Source: Bacteroidales bacterium
GTDB taxonomy: Bacteria > Bacteroidota > Bacteroidia > Bacteroidales > F082
Direction of reading: 5' to 3'
DNA length: 64,000 bases
Assembly: GCA_016936505.1 (NCBI GenBank)
Contig: JAFGXS010000039.1
Coordinates: forward strand, 1 to 64,000
The notes beneath the pieces are model-generated. The model was not told where the DNA came from. It ran no database searches and saw only the letters and a program-made list of their open reading frames with translations. The translations under genes and the position numbers were made by a program. Shown here piece by piece: positions 24,496-32,404 of the stretch. Every line of letters starts with the position of its first letter. The first letter of the stretch is position 1.

Positions 24496-25434
24496 TTAAC
24501 TTTTGCCAACAGAAGTGGAAATCATCTCAGAGATACTGTCAAGAAGTTGGTAACGTTTACTATACATGGAACGTTTTTTCGATTTAATCTCCTCCATGCT
24601 TTTTCTTTCAGGGATTAAGGGCAATTCAAACCAGTCATTACCAAGATCCAGTCCACCACACTCTTGCCAAAATTGACTGTAATCAAAGTTAATATCGTGT
24701 AAACCTGGAAGATGTATCGCATGTTTCTTACGAAAGGCTTGAATCTGACTTCCTACACAGTATATCTTTTCAGTCCCTAAGTTTCTGGCCAGCTCTTGAA
24801 GAGCAAATACAATGAAGGAATTAGGTCTGAGTCCGTGTAAAAGTTTTTGAACGACCTTAAAGTTATCCTGCATTTCACCATACATATATCCCTGAACGCA
24901 TCCAACTCTACAAGTCCAAACACCATCAGATGTTTCCTCTACAGAAAATGCAGTAGCAATCAGTTTTCCTCCAAGTTTCTGACTTTCCAATGATAGAACA
25001 AACTCACCTTCTTTTCGAAAACGATCATCATAACCAAACCTCAAAATTGCTTCAGTTGACTCATCCAGCATCAATTGAGCAACAATAATTCCTTCGTAGG
25101 ATTTTAGAACCTGCTCAAACCTTTTTCCCTTACTTTGAATAAAACGATAGGAATCAAGAATTACTTTTTGTTTCTGCTTTTTATTCCATCGAGTTGAAAT
25201 ATATACCCGGAAAGGTTTGATGTAAATTCTGGGGCGATAGGATAAAATATAACTGTAATCTTTTGAGGTTAATAATTTAAACCACCTACGAGCAAATAAT
25301 GGGCTCAATAAAGCATGGAAAGCAATCTTCTTTTGCTGATTTTTACGATAATTAGGTCTGTCATCTTTATAACCTTCTGCAGCCAGCTTCCAACCTTGAA
25401 CGACAGGAGATAACAAAGGAATCTTATTAGGCAT
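24496..25434 (-). CDS. DUF535 (VirK/YbjX-like) protein
   Basis: A 312-aa cytoplasmic protein. Features of DUF535 are the central EGEFVLSLESQKLGGKLIATAFSV-like strands, VGCVQGYMYGEMQDNFKVVQKL and the late ALQELARNLGTEKIYCVG. The N-terminal 50 residues are basic. VirK and YbjX homologues are connected with envelope stress, peptide resistance or virulence-protein expression in enterobacteria, but no activity is known. Its Bacteroidota role is unknown. It lies downstream of the rnf terminator and has its own -7 box at 25468-25475, so it is separately transcribed. Confidence 0.8.
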   Translation of the reverse strand: MPNKIPLLSPVVQGWKLAAEGYKDDRPNYRKNQQKKIAFHALLSPLFARRWFKLLTSKDYSYILSYRPRIYIKPFRVYISTRWNKKQKQKVILDSYRFIQSKGKRFEQVLKSYEGIIVAQLMLDESTEAILRFGYDDRFRKEGEFVLSLESQKLGGKLIATAFSVEETSDGVWTCRVGCVQGYMYGEMQDNFKVVQKLLHGLRPNSFIVFALQELARNLGTEKIYCVGSQIQAFRKKHAIHLPGLHDINFDYSQFWQECGGLDLGNDWFELPLIPERKSMEEIKSKKRSMYSKRYQLLDSISEMISTSVGKS

Positions 25435-25467
25435 TACTTTTTTGATCTTGTATCTTGATTTCTATGG

Positions 25468-25475
25468 CAAAAATA
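25468..25475 (-). promoter_or_regulatory. Candidate -7 box for the DUF535 gene
   Basis: The minus strand reads TATTTTTG, an exact TAnnTTTG, about 34 nt upstream of the start and just past the rnf terminator. No clear -33 TTTG. Confidence 0.4.
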
Positions 25476-25510
25476 TAGAAATAACCAGATATTTCACTCC
25501 ATCAGACAAA

Positions 25511-25542
25511 ACAAAAAAGCGATTCTTAAAGAAGGAACCGCT
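25511..25542 (-). terminator. Intrinsic terminator ending the rnf operon
   Basis: On the minus strand AGCGGTTCC and AAGAATCGCT form a stem with one mismatch and a small loop, then a run of six U (A-run 25513-25518 on the plus strand). It lies 22 nt past the rnfA stop. Confidence 0.78.
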
Positions 25543-25563
25543 GTATACTATTTTTAAAAACTC

Positions 25564-26136
25564 TTAAACCAACCCTGTAAACCCCATAAATGCCATAGCC
25601 AAAATACCTGCTACAACAAGAGCTATAGGAACACCACGCATTCCTTTTGGCACTTCCATCAAATCCAAATGCTCACGAATTCCGGCAAAGATTACCAGAG
25701 CCAATGTAAATCCTATTGCTGTTGAAATTGCATATACGGTTCCTTCTATAAGATTGAATTGCTTTTGAATAGTTAAGATAGCCACCCCCAAAACAGCACA
25801 GTTTGTTGTAATCAAAGGCAGGTAAACACCCAAAGCCTGGTACAAAGCCGGACTCACTTTTTTCAAGATAATTTCTACCATTTGAACCAATGCAGCAATT
25901 ACCAGGATGAATACAATAGTTTGCATAAAACCCAGACCGAACGGATTCAACAGATAATACTGAAACAGCCAGGTACTCATGGTAGCCAAAGTCATTACAA
26001 ACATTACAGCAGCTCCCATACCAATTGAGGTGGAGATATTTTTGGATACTCCAAGAAAAGGGCAAATTCCCAAAAACTGTGTCAATACAATATTGCTGAC
26101 AAATATGGCTGAGATAATAATTACAAAATATTCCAC
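25564..26136 (-). CDS. rnfA: Rnf electron-transport complex subunit A
   Basis: A 190-aa, six-helix inner-membrane subunit. It opens MEYFVIIISAIFVSNIVLTQ and carries the FLGICPFLGVSK motif, whose Cys pairs with that of RnfE to hold an Fe-S centre in the membrane, plus LPLITTNCAVLGVA. With RnfE it forms the pseudosymmetric core through which electrons pass between the cytoplasmic and outer sides during Na+ or H+ transport. It is the last gene of the operon, 11 nt after rnfE and just before a terminator. Confidence 0.95.
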   Translation of the reverse strand: MEYFVIIISAIFVSNIVLTQFLGICPFLGVSKNISTSIGMGAAVMFVMTLATMSTWLFQYYLLNPFGLGFMQTIVFILVIAALVQMVEIILKKVSPALYQALGVYLPLITTNCAVLGVAILTIQKQFNLIEGTVYAISTAIGFTLALVIFAGIREHLDLMEVPKGMRGVPIALVVAGILAMAFMGFTGLV

Positions 26137-26147
26137 GACTATAAGTT

Positions 26148-26732
26148 TTAAGCGTTTTTGTTAATTCTATTGATAACGGCAATTATATAACCCAAAGCGA
26201 TAAAAGCTCCCGGTGCCAGAACAAAAGCAAGCATTAGGTTTCCTTTTATCATATGGAATCCGAAAATAGCGCCGCTTCCCAACAGTTCCCTTACTGAACC
26301 CAGAATTGTCAGAGCAAAAGCAAATCCAAGTCCCATACCTAAACCGTCAATTACAGATGACCAGGGAGTATGACTTGATGCAAAAGCTTCTGCACGTCCC
26401 AATACTATACAGTTTACAACAATCAGTGGGATAAAGATGCCCAACTGTTCATATAAAGCAGGAACATAGGCCTGCATCACCAGTTCCACAATGGTAACAA
26501 ATGTGGCAATAATCACGATAAACGAAGGAATACGCACTTTATCGGGAATCTGGCTTTTCACCAGTGAAACTACCAGGTTCGACATGGTCAATACGAAAGC
26601 TGTGGCCAGTCCCATGCCTAAGCCGTTTATTGCTGAAGTCGTAGTTCCCAAAGTCGGGCACATTCCCAACAGCAGGACAAATACCGGATTTTCTTTGATA
26701 AACCCTTTTGTAAAATTCTTTACCTGACTCAT
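26148..26732 (-). CDS. rnfE: Rnf electron-transport complex subunit E
   Basis: A 194-aa membrane protein homologous to RnfA. It is distinguished by the N-terminal [20 protein letters not shown] (the Cys counterpart to RnfA) and by [19 protein letters not shown]. It works with RnfA as the membrane core of the ferredoxin:NAD+ oxidoreductase. Its position between rnfG and rnfA follows the common B-C-D-G-E-A order. Confidence 0.95.
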   Translation of the reverse strand: MSQVKNFTKGFIKENPVFVLLLGMCPTLGTTTSAINGLGMGLATAFVLTMSNLVVSLVKSQIPDKVRIPSFIVIIATFVTIVELVMQAYVPALYEQLGIFIPLIVVNCIVLGRAEAFASSHTPWSSVIDGLGMGLGFAFALTILGSVRELLGSGAIFGFHMIKGNLMLAFVLAPGAFIALGYIIAVINRINKNA

Positions 26733-26770
26733 TATTCTCAGATTTATGTTTTCATTCGCCGTAAGGCGTA

Positions 26771-27352
26771 TTAAAATTTTCCTTTTTGTTTCTCAAAAGC
26801 ATCGTATGCTCTTTGCAAAGCATCGCAAAAAGCCCTGGAGCTTATAGTAGCTGCCGTAATAGCATCCACATCTCCCCCATCTTTCTTCACTTTTAACTTA
26901 TAAGTTGCAGGATTCTTCCCCTCAAACTGATTGGGGAAATCTGAATTTTTATGCTCCAGATTGGTTCCCAAACCTGGGGTTTCCTTCATCTGCAGAACTG
27001 CTGTATTGCAAATACTTCCATTGGGATAAAAACCTACCATAACATCAATTCTTCCACCAAAGCCTTTGTCAGTATATGTTTTGATAGCAACTCCCACGAG
27101 TTGACCATCTTTAGATGCCACATTGAACTGCAACGTATCTTTACCACTGGCATCTGGCAAATTCATCACTTTTAAAGTATCAAAATCAGGCAACACTTTT
27201 TTAATGGCATCTTCCTGTTTCTGCTTATTTGCCAGTTCAATCGGCTTTTTAGTTACCACATAAACAGCGCCCAGAGCCAAAGCAGCTATGGCTGTAACCA
27301 CAAAAAGAGTGAGCACCATATTGATAAAACTTGATTCTTTTTTCGAAGCCAT
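26771..27352 (-). CDS. rnfG: Rnf complex subunit G, covalent FMN protein
   Basis: 193 aa with one N-terminal membrane helix (residues 12-34) and an outward-facing FMN-binding domain. The flavin is expected on Thr169 in [10 protein letters not shown], a variant of the S/T-G-A-T-x-x-S/T flavinylation motif in which Ala replaces Gly. The upstream segment [13 protein letters not shown] is also conserved. It passes electrons on the outer side between RnfD and the core. The covalent FMN requires an ApbE flavin transferase, not in this window. Confidence 0.94.
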   Translation of the reverse strand: MASKKESSFINMVLTLFVVTAIAALALGAVYVVTKKPIELANKQKQEDAIKKVLPDFDTLKVMNLPDASGKDTLQFNVASKDGQLVGVAIKTYTDKGFGGRIDVMVGFYPNGSICNTAVLQMKETPGLGTNLEHKNSDFPNQFEGKNPATYKLKVKKDGGDVDAITAATISSRAFCDALQRAYDAFEKQKGKF

Positions 27353-27381
27353 TTTCTTTCTTTTTAAAGTCTTTTTCCCAC

Positions 27382-28392
27382 TTATTTATTTGCAGCAACC
27401 ATTCCTGTTTTTTTTCCAAACCTTCGTGGTTTAAACCCTCTGTTGATGAGCGGAACAACAGCATTCATCAACAAAATAGCAAAGGAGACCCCTTCCGGAT
27501 ATGCTCCCCATATTCTGATTAGAATAGTAATCAGTCCAATACCAAAACCAAAAAGTAATTGTCCGCCACGAGTCATCGGCGAGGTAACCATATCTGTCGC
27601 CATAAAGAATGCACCCAGCATCAAACCTCCACTTAATAACTGGAATAAAGGATCAGCATATTGATTAGGATTAACGAGCCACATAATTCCTGAGAAAGCA
27701 GCTACAGTAACCAAAATTGAAACCGGGATTTCCCAGGTGATTATTTTCTTCCAAAGCAGATAAATACCACCCAAGATAATAGCCAGAGCCGAAACTTCTC
27801 CCATAGAACCTCCCATTTGCCCCAACAATTCCTGCATGTAAGAAGGCAAATGGGCCATCAGTTGAGGAACAGTTTGTCCGGTACCCAGTCCTTCTTTCAC
27901 AAAACCCAGTGGTGTAGGACCAGTAATCGTATCAGCCAGTGTCATCGGGAGTTTTCTGGCAAGCGGCCATGTAGTCATTTGAACCGGAAAAGATACCAGC
28001 AAAAACACACGAGCAACCAATGCCGGATTAAATACGTTTTTTCCCAGTCCGCCAAACGACATTTTTGCCATTCCAATGGCAACCAAAGAACCTATAATAA
28101 CCATCCAGGAAGGAAGATTGGAAGGTACGTTAAACGCCAGCAATATTGCAGTTACCAAAGCTGAACCATCAGTAATGGTGATCGGCCCTTTGATAAGATA
28201 TTTCTGGATTACCCATTCAAAAAATAAACTGGCTGCAATGGAAATAACTAAAACCCTGAAAGCATCCAGCCCAAAGAAATACAGGGAAACCAGTATTGCA
28301 GGTATCATGGCGTACACTACACCATACATTATCTTTTTTGTTGATTCATCCCCATGGACGTGGGGAGAGCCTGATACCGTTAACATATTCAT
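27382..28392 (-). CDS. rnfD: Rnf complex subunit D
   Basis: 336 aa from the preferred start, MNMLTVSGSPHVHGDEST, which matches the family start and leaves a 1-nt gap after rnfC. The frame extends to 28428, but that would overlap rnfC by 35 nt. There are about nine membrane helices. The covalent FMN is expected on Thr160 in ITGPTPLGF, equivalent to the NqrB Thr. The SFGGLGKNVFNPAL and ATDMVTSPMTRGGQLLFGFGIG segments are typical. RnfD is proposed to carry the ion channel of the complex. Confidence 0.94.
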   Translation of the reverse strand: MNMLTVSGSPHVHGDESTKKIMYGVVYAMIPAILVSLYFFGLDAFRVLVISIAASLFFEWVIQKYLIKGPITITDGSALVTAILLAFNVPSNLPSWMVIIGSLVAIGMAKMSFGGLGKNVFNPALVARVFLLVSFPVQMTTWPLARKLPMTLADTITGPTPLGFVKEGLGTGQTVPQLMAHLPSYMQELLGQMGGSMGEVSALAIILGGIYLLWKKIITWEIPVSILVTVAAFSGIMWLVNPNQYADPLFQLLSGGLMLGAFFMATDMVTSPMTRGGQLLFGFGIGLITILIRIWGAYPEGVSFAILLMNAVVPLINRGFKPRRFGKKTGMVAANK

Positions 28393-28393
28393 A

Positions 28394-29734
28394 TTAATTC
28401 TTGTTTCTGTTTCTGATATTTTCTCCAACTTTATTCTTTCCTAAACGCAGATAATCCAGCAATGGAATATTCGCCGGACAAGTATACTGACATGAACCAC
28501 ATTCAATACAGTCCATTACCTTTTCTTTTTCTGCTTTATCAAATTCTTTCACTTTCGCCAAACGTGAAAGCAAATAAGGTTCCAATCCCATAGGACATAC
28601 ATTGGTACATTTGGAACAACGGATACAGGGACTTTCCACTTTTCTTGAAGATTCCTCACTTTTCATGATTAAAATCCCTGAAGAACCTTTTACTACAGGT
28701 ACATCAGTGTTGAGCAGAGCTTTACCCATCATGGGGCCGCCACCGATAATCTTTCCTGTATTTTCAGGAATACCACCGGCAGCCTCTATTAATTGGTTGA
28801 TGGAAGTTCCGATACGAACCTTGAAATTCGATGGTTTTTGCACTCCCTTTCCCGTTACGGTAACAATGCGTTCAACTACAGGTTTATTCTTTTGAACCGC
28901 TTCATAAACGGAGAAAATAGTTCCAACGTTTTGTACTACACAACCCACTTCAACAGGTAACTTTCCTGAAGGAACCTCACGATTGGTCAATGCTTTGATT
29001 AATTGCTTCTCCCCACCCTGAGGATATTTTACTTTTAAAGCATGAACCGAAATTCCTTCATATTTTTTTGCCAACTCTGTCATATGCTGGATAGCATCCG
29101 GTTTGTTGTTTTCAATTCCTATTAAAGCTTTATTCACTTTCAAAGCTTTCATCAGTAACCGGATTCCCACCATAATTTCTTCACCTTTTTCCAACATCAA
29201 CCTGTGGTCAGAAGTCAGATAAGGTTCACATTCTACTCCGTTTATAATAAGGAATTCAGCGGTTTTTCCCGGAGGAACCATGAGTTTGACGTGAGTAGGA
29301 AATGTAGCACCACCCATACCCACAATTCCGGCCTTTTTTACCTTGTCTATAATTTCCTGCGGTTCATAATCTTCCTTAGTTATGAGCTCATTGGAAAGAT
29401 CAATTCCTTCTTCCCATTCGTTTTCTTCCACCTTTATAAACGCAGCAGGGCGACGATATCCGGTTGAATCCAGAATATTGTCAATCTTTGTAATCGTTCC
29501 TGAAACAGGCGCATGAACATTAGATGAAATAAAAGATGAAGCTTCACCAATCAACTGACCCACCTTAACTTTATCACCTCTTTGTACCAAGGGTTTTGAA
29601 GGAGCTCCAAGGTTTTGTCCGAAAGGGACAACAACTTCAGCAGGCACAGGTAATTCCTGAATGGGAACATTCGCCGACAATTTATTTTCCGGCGGATGAA
29701 CGCCTCCCAACACAAATGTTTTTAAAATCCCCAT
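28394..29734 (-). CDS. rnfC: Rnf complex subunit C
   Basis: A 446-aa peripheral subunit on the cytoplasmic side. The N-terminal half is a flavin/NADH-binding Complex1_51K-like domain (GGATFPTHVKL, INGVECEPYLTSDHRLM). A SLBB-type segment follows around 300-345 (IGTSINQLIEAAGGIPENTG). The C-terminal part has two [4Fe-4S] motifs, CIRCSKCTNVCP and CIECGSCQYTCP. It is the NAD+/NADH interaction module. The gene begins 2 nt after rnfB ends. Confidence 0.96.
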   Translation of the reverse strand: MGILKTFVLGGVHPPENKLSANVPIQELPVPAEVVVPFGQNLGAPSKPLVQRGDKVKVGQLIGEASSFISSNVHAPVSGTITKIDNILDSTGYRRPAAFIKVEENEWEEGIDLSNELITKEDYEPQEIIDKVKKAGIVGMGGATFPTHVKLMVPPGKTAEFLIINGVECEPYLTSDHRLMLEKGEEIMVGIRLLMKALKVNKALIGIENNKPDAIQHMTELAKKYEGISVHALKVKYPQGGEKQLIKALTNREVPSGKLPVEVGCVVQNVGTIFSVYEAVQKNKPVVERIVTVTGKGVQKPSNFKVRIGTSINQLIEAAGGIPENTGKIIGGGPMMGKALLNTDVPVVKGSSGILIMKSEESSRKVESPCIRCSKCTNVCPMGLEPYLLSRLAKVKEFDKAEKEKVMDCIECGSCQYTCPANIPLLDYLRLGKNKVGENIRNRNKN

Positions 29735-29736
29735 TT

Positions 29737-30684
29737 TTATTCGGATGTTTTATTATTCGTATTTTCTTGATTATCTTCTGAAGAATTTGCCGGTTTTTCA
29801 GCAGTAGCAATAACTGGTTCACTTGCCATATCCACAGCTACAATCTTAGGTTTTCGGGGCTTGAAATTTACTTCCCAGATAGCATCTGTTGGACATTCTT
29901 CTACGCATTTACGGCACAAGGTACATTTTTCAAAATCGATGTAAGCCAGGAAGTTGTTCAGTGTTATTGCATCAAATTTACAAGCTTTCACACATTTAGC
30001 ACATCCGATACAAGCTACCTCACAATTCTTCTTAGCTGGTGCTCCTTTTTCCTGATTCACACAGGAAACAAAGATTCTTCGGTCTTTGGGACCCTTTTTA
30101 CGTAACTCGATAATACTACGTGGGCAGGCATCCACACAAGCGCCGCAGGCTGTACACTTATCGTTGACCACCGGTAATCCGGTTTCAGGATCCATATGAA
30201 TGGCATCAAAATCGCAAGCTGCAACACAATCGCCTTCACCCAAACAGCCATACATACATCCTCCTTCACCCACATACAAAGTATGAGCAAAGGCACAGGA
30301 AGAAACTCCCTCAAATTTGACTTTAGCAGGTGTATGAGCAGACGTCCCATTACAACGCACCACGGCAATCAAAGGTGCCTGGGCCTCAACTTGAAGTCCA
30401 ACAATTGAACCAACAGTTTGCATAACCTCGTTGCCACCAACAGGACAGAAAAGCCCGTCAATGGTTTTATTTTCTTTGGCCGATTTAACCGTGGCTTCAG
30501 CAAAAGCACGACAGCCCGGAAAACCACAGCCTCCGCAATTGGCTGAAGGCAGCGCTTCTTCCACCTCATCAATTTTAGGATCTTCGTACACTTTAAACTT
30601 ACTGGCAACAAAATACAGCACGATAGCAGCAATCAGTCCCAAACCAGCCAGTGTCGATACGGCAATGATTAAAATATTATCCAC
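29737..30684 (-). CDS. rnfB: Rnf complex subunit B
   Basis: 315 aa. An N-terminal membrane helix (4-27) is followed by a [4Fe-4S] domain with Cys50, 53, 58 and 80 (ANCGGCGFPGCRAFAEA). A long set of ferredoxin-type clusters comes next (CTACGACVDACP, CIGCAKCVKACK, CTLCRKCVEECP). It is the entry point for electrons from ferredoxin. The last 40 residues are a polar, Asn/Glu-rich tail with no cofactor motif, seemingly a flexible extension. It is the first rnf gene, 42 nt downstream of the dihydroorotate-dehydrogenase-like gene. Confidence 0.95.
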   Translation of the reverse strand: MDNILIIAVSTLAGLGLIAAIVLYFVASKFKVYEDPKIDEVEEALPSANCGGCGFPGCRAFAEATVKSAKENKTIDGLFCPVGGNEVMQTVGSIVGLQVEAQAPLIAVVRCNGTSAHTPAKVKFEGVSSCAFAHTLYVGEGGCMYGCLGEGDCVAACDFDAIHMDPETGLPVVNDKCTACGACVDACPRSIIELRKKGPKDRRIFVSCVNQEKGAPAKKNCEVACIGCAKCVKACKFDAITLNNFLAYIDFEKCTLCRKCVEECPTDAIWEVNFKPRKPKIVAVDMASEPVIATAEKPANSSEDNQENTNNKTSE

Positions 30685-30726
30685 AACAAATATATTTTCG
30701 GTAAAACTTGGTAGTAAAAGTCATTT

Positions 30727-31713
30727 CTATTCGATTCCTGAAAAATGTCTCATGAACTGAACCCGCTCATAGGCAGCAGGATTCTCAGCCTCGTCAATAC
30801 TCATCTTTCCAACAAATTCATCAAGGGTAGAAAAATTCTTCCTTTCCATCCATCCGGCTAAAGTATCCAGAATACTTTCGATTTCCTGAAATCCTTTTTT
30901 ATACAATACTGAGGCAACCTGAACCGCTTTGGCTCCTGCCAGAAGTTGTTTGATCAAGGCATTGCCATCATGCACTCCGGTGGAAGCTGCCAAATCGCAA
31001 TGAACACGACTGGACAACATAGCTACCCAACGCAGCGAAGTAGCAATATCAGAAGGATTACTGAATACATTGGAAGATTTTATTTCCAGATGCTCTATAT
31101 CAATATCAGGACTATAAAAGCGATTGAACAACACAATCCCTTTTATTCCTGTCCAGGAAAGTTTCATCACCATTTGTGATAAAGAAGAAAAGTAGTGGCT
31201 GATTTTCAAGGCCACCGGAATTTTTACCACCTGGGTGATGCGTTCAGCAATTTCAAAATAAACCGCTTCGTTTTTTGAAGCATCAGAACCCGGGTTTGAG
31301 GGTAACACAAAAACATTCAATTCCAATGCATCAGCTCCGGCCTTTTCAATCAGTTTCGCAAAATTAACCCACTCGCTGTTTGAAATACAGTTTACCGAAG
31401 CGATAATCGGAATATCTACAGCCTGTTTACTTTTTTCAATCAAATCAAGGTATTGGGCCACATCGTTTTCCCGGGTATAATTTCTGATATAATCTTCTGC
31501 TTCTGGATAGGAATTAGCCTCCAGATGCTGAGAAAGAGTAAGACTTGCAGCATTATTAATCTGTTCCTCAAACAAAGATTTTAACACCACAGCACCGGCG
31601 CCATAGCGGGCAATTTCTTTAATGTTTTCCACAGAATTAGTCAGTCCTGAACTCCCCACGATCAATGGATTTTTCAGCGTTAACCCCATGTAAGTTGTTT
31701 CCAGATTTACCAT
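30727..31713 (-). CDS. Dihydroorotate-dehydrogenase-like flavoprotein at the head of the rnf operon
   Basis: A 328-aa TIM-barrel flavoprotein of the PyrD superfamily. Seen: start METTYMGL-like LETTYMGLTLKNPLIVGSSGLT, GAVVLKSLFEEQI, IIASVNCIS, VALKISHYFSS, and ASTGVHDGNALIKQLLAGAKAVQVASVL for phosphate/FMN binding. It differs from classical PyrD in the substrate loops, and no pyrimidine gene lies nearby, so it may use another substrate. Its placement directly before rnfB suggests a link to ferredoxin or NADH redox balance. That link is inference. Confidence 0.85.
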   Translation of the reverse strand: MVNLETTYMGLTLKNPLIVGSSGLTNSVENIKEIARYGAGAVVLKSLFEEQINNAASLTLSQHLEANSYPEAEDYIRNYTRENDVAQYLDLIEKSKQAVDIPIIASVNCISNSEWVNFAKLIEKAGADALELNVFVLPSNPGSDASKNEAVYFEIAERITQVVKIPVALKISHYFSSLSQMVMKLSWTGIKGIVLFNRFYSPDIDIEHLEIKSSNVFSNPSDIATSLRWVAMLSSRVHCDLAASTGVHDGNALIKQLLAGAKAVQVASVLYKKGFQEIESILDTLAGWMERKNFSTLDEFVGKMSIDEAENPAAYERVQFMRHFSGIE

Positions 31714-31743
31714 TTGCTTTGATTTTAATGTTCGTAAAAGTAC

Positions 31744-31819
31744 AAACTAAATATTTAGATATTTTTAACTGTCGCTATCTAAAATAATTTTAAATAGTAA
31801 TATTTAAATATTTTAGTTT
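31744..31819. repeat. Nested inverted repeats in the rnf/rseC divergent promoter region
   Basis: The 277-nt gap 31714-31990 is very AT-rich. TTTAGATA (31754-31761) and TATCTAAA (31776-31783) form an 8-bp inverted repeat with a 14-nt spacer. Around it, AAACTAAATATTTA (31744-31757) is mirrored by TAAATATTTTAGTTT (31805-31819) with one extra T. The position just upstream of the minus-strand operon fits an operator for a dimeric regulator. AT-richness raises the chance of accidental symmetry. Confidence 0.35.
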
Positions 31820-31919
31820 ATTAGCAAAACATATATTGAGCAACTGATTTTAAGCAACTTAAATACACCATAGAAAATACACCTCAATTTTCAATTGTTT
31901 TTGTGATTGATACAAGTTT

Positions 31920-31927
31920 TACCTTTG
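31920..31927 (+). promoter_or_regulatory. Candidate promoter for rseC
   Basis: TACCTTTG is an exact TAnnTTTG -7 box. Possible -33 elements are TTG at 31895-31897 (22-nt spacer) or TTTG at 31900-31903 (16 nt). The leader would be about 60 nt and includes two overlapping palindromes (31955-31970). Confidence 0.5.
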
Positions 31928-31954
31928 CATATGGAAATTTGAGTTATTTAAATC

Positions 31955-31970
31955 CGATTTAAATCGATTT
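31955..31970 (+). promoter_or_regulatory. Overlapping palindromes in the rseC leader
   Basis: CGATTTAAATCG (31955-31966) and AAATCGATTT (31961-31970) are both perfect palindromes and share six bases, 21 nt upstream of the GTG start. They could be an operator site or a weak hairpin. No regulator is known. Confidence 0.3.
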
Positions 31971-31990
31971 GACTGTAAAAGAGCAAAAAA

Positions 31991-32404
31991 GTGAAAGAAA
32001 ATAAGGTAACACACAGCGGCATTGTTCAGGAAGTTAAAGACGGAAAAGCTTCCATTTCTGTCATCACAAAATCAGCTTGCGCTTCTTGTCAAATCAAAGG
32101 TTCATGCACATTAAGCGATGTTAAAGAAAAGATTATTGAAGTAGATCTGATGAACGGGCAGAGTTTTAAAACAGGAGGTCAGGTAACCGTTGAAATGAAA
32201 GAGACTACCGGTATCTGGGCAGTTTTGCTGGGTTATTTCTTTCCTTTTCTCGTGGTACTTTTCACTTTAATTCTGCTTACTGCGTTGGGTATAAATCAAG
32301 GTATAGCTGGACTAATATCGCTTGCTGTTTTAGCACCTTATTACCTTTTGCTGTATCTGTCCAGGACTTATATTCGCAAGAAATTTACTTTCAACGTACA
32401 TTAA
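31991..32404 (+). CDS. rseC: RseC/MucC-family protein (SoxR-reducing-type accessory)
   Basis: 137 aa from a GTG start. A soluble N-terminal domain contains Cys30, Cys33 and Cys39 (SACASCQIKGSC), and two membrane helices follow (about 73-95 and 100-122). This is the RseC/MucC layout. In proteobacteria RseC works with an Rnf-type complex to reduce SoxR. Here it is divergent from the rnf operon, which supports a functional tie to Rnf assembly or electron output. Its 3' end overlaps the convergent OmpA-family gene by 14 nt. Confidence 0.85.
   Translation: MKENKVTHSGIVQEVKDGKASISVITKSACASCQIKGSCTLSDVKEKIIEVDLMNGQSFKTGGQVTVEMKETTGIWAVLLGYFFPFLVVLFTLILLTALGINQGIAGLISLAVLAPYYLLLYLSRTYIRKKFTFNVH

Noticed and set aside
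25673-26182. 169-aa minus-strand frame inside rnfA
   Set aside because: It is an alternative frame of rnfA, whose membrane motifs and operon spacing are convincing.
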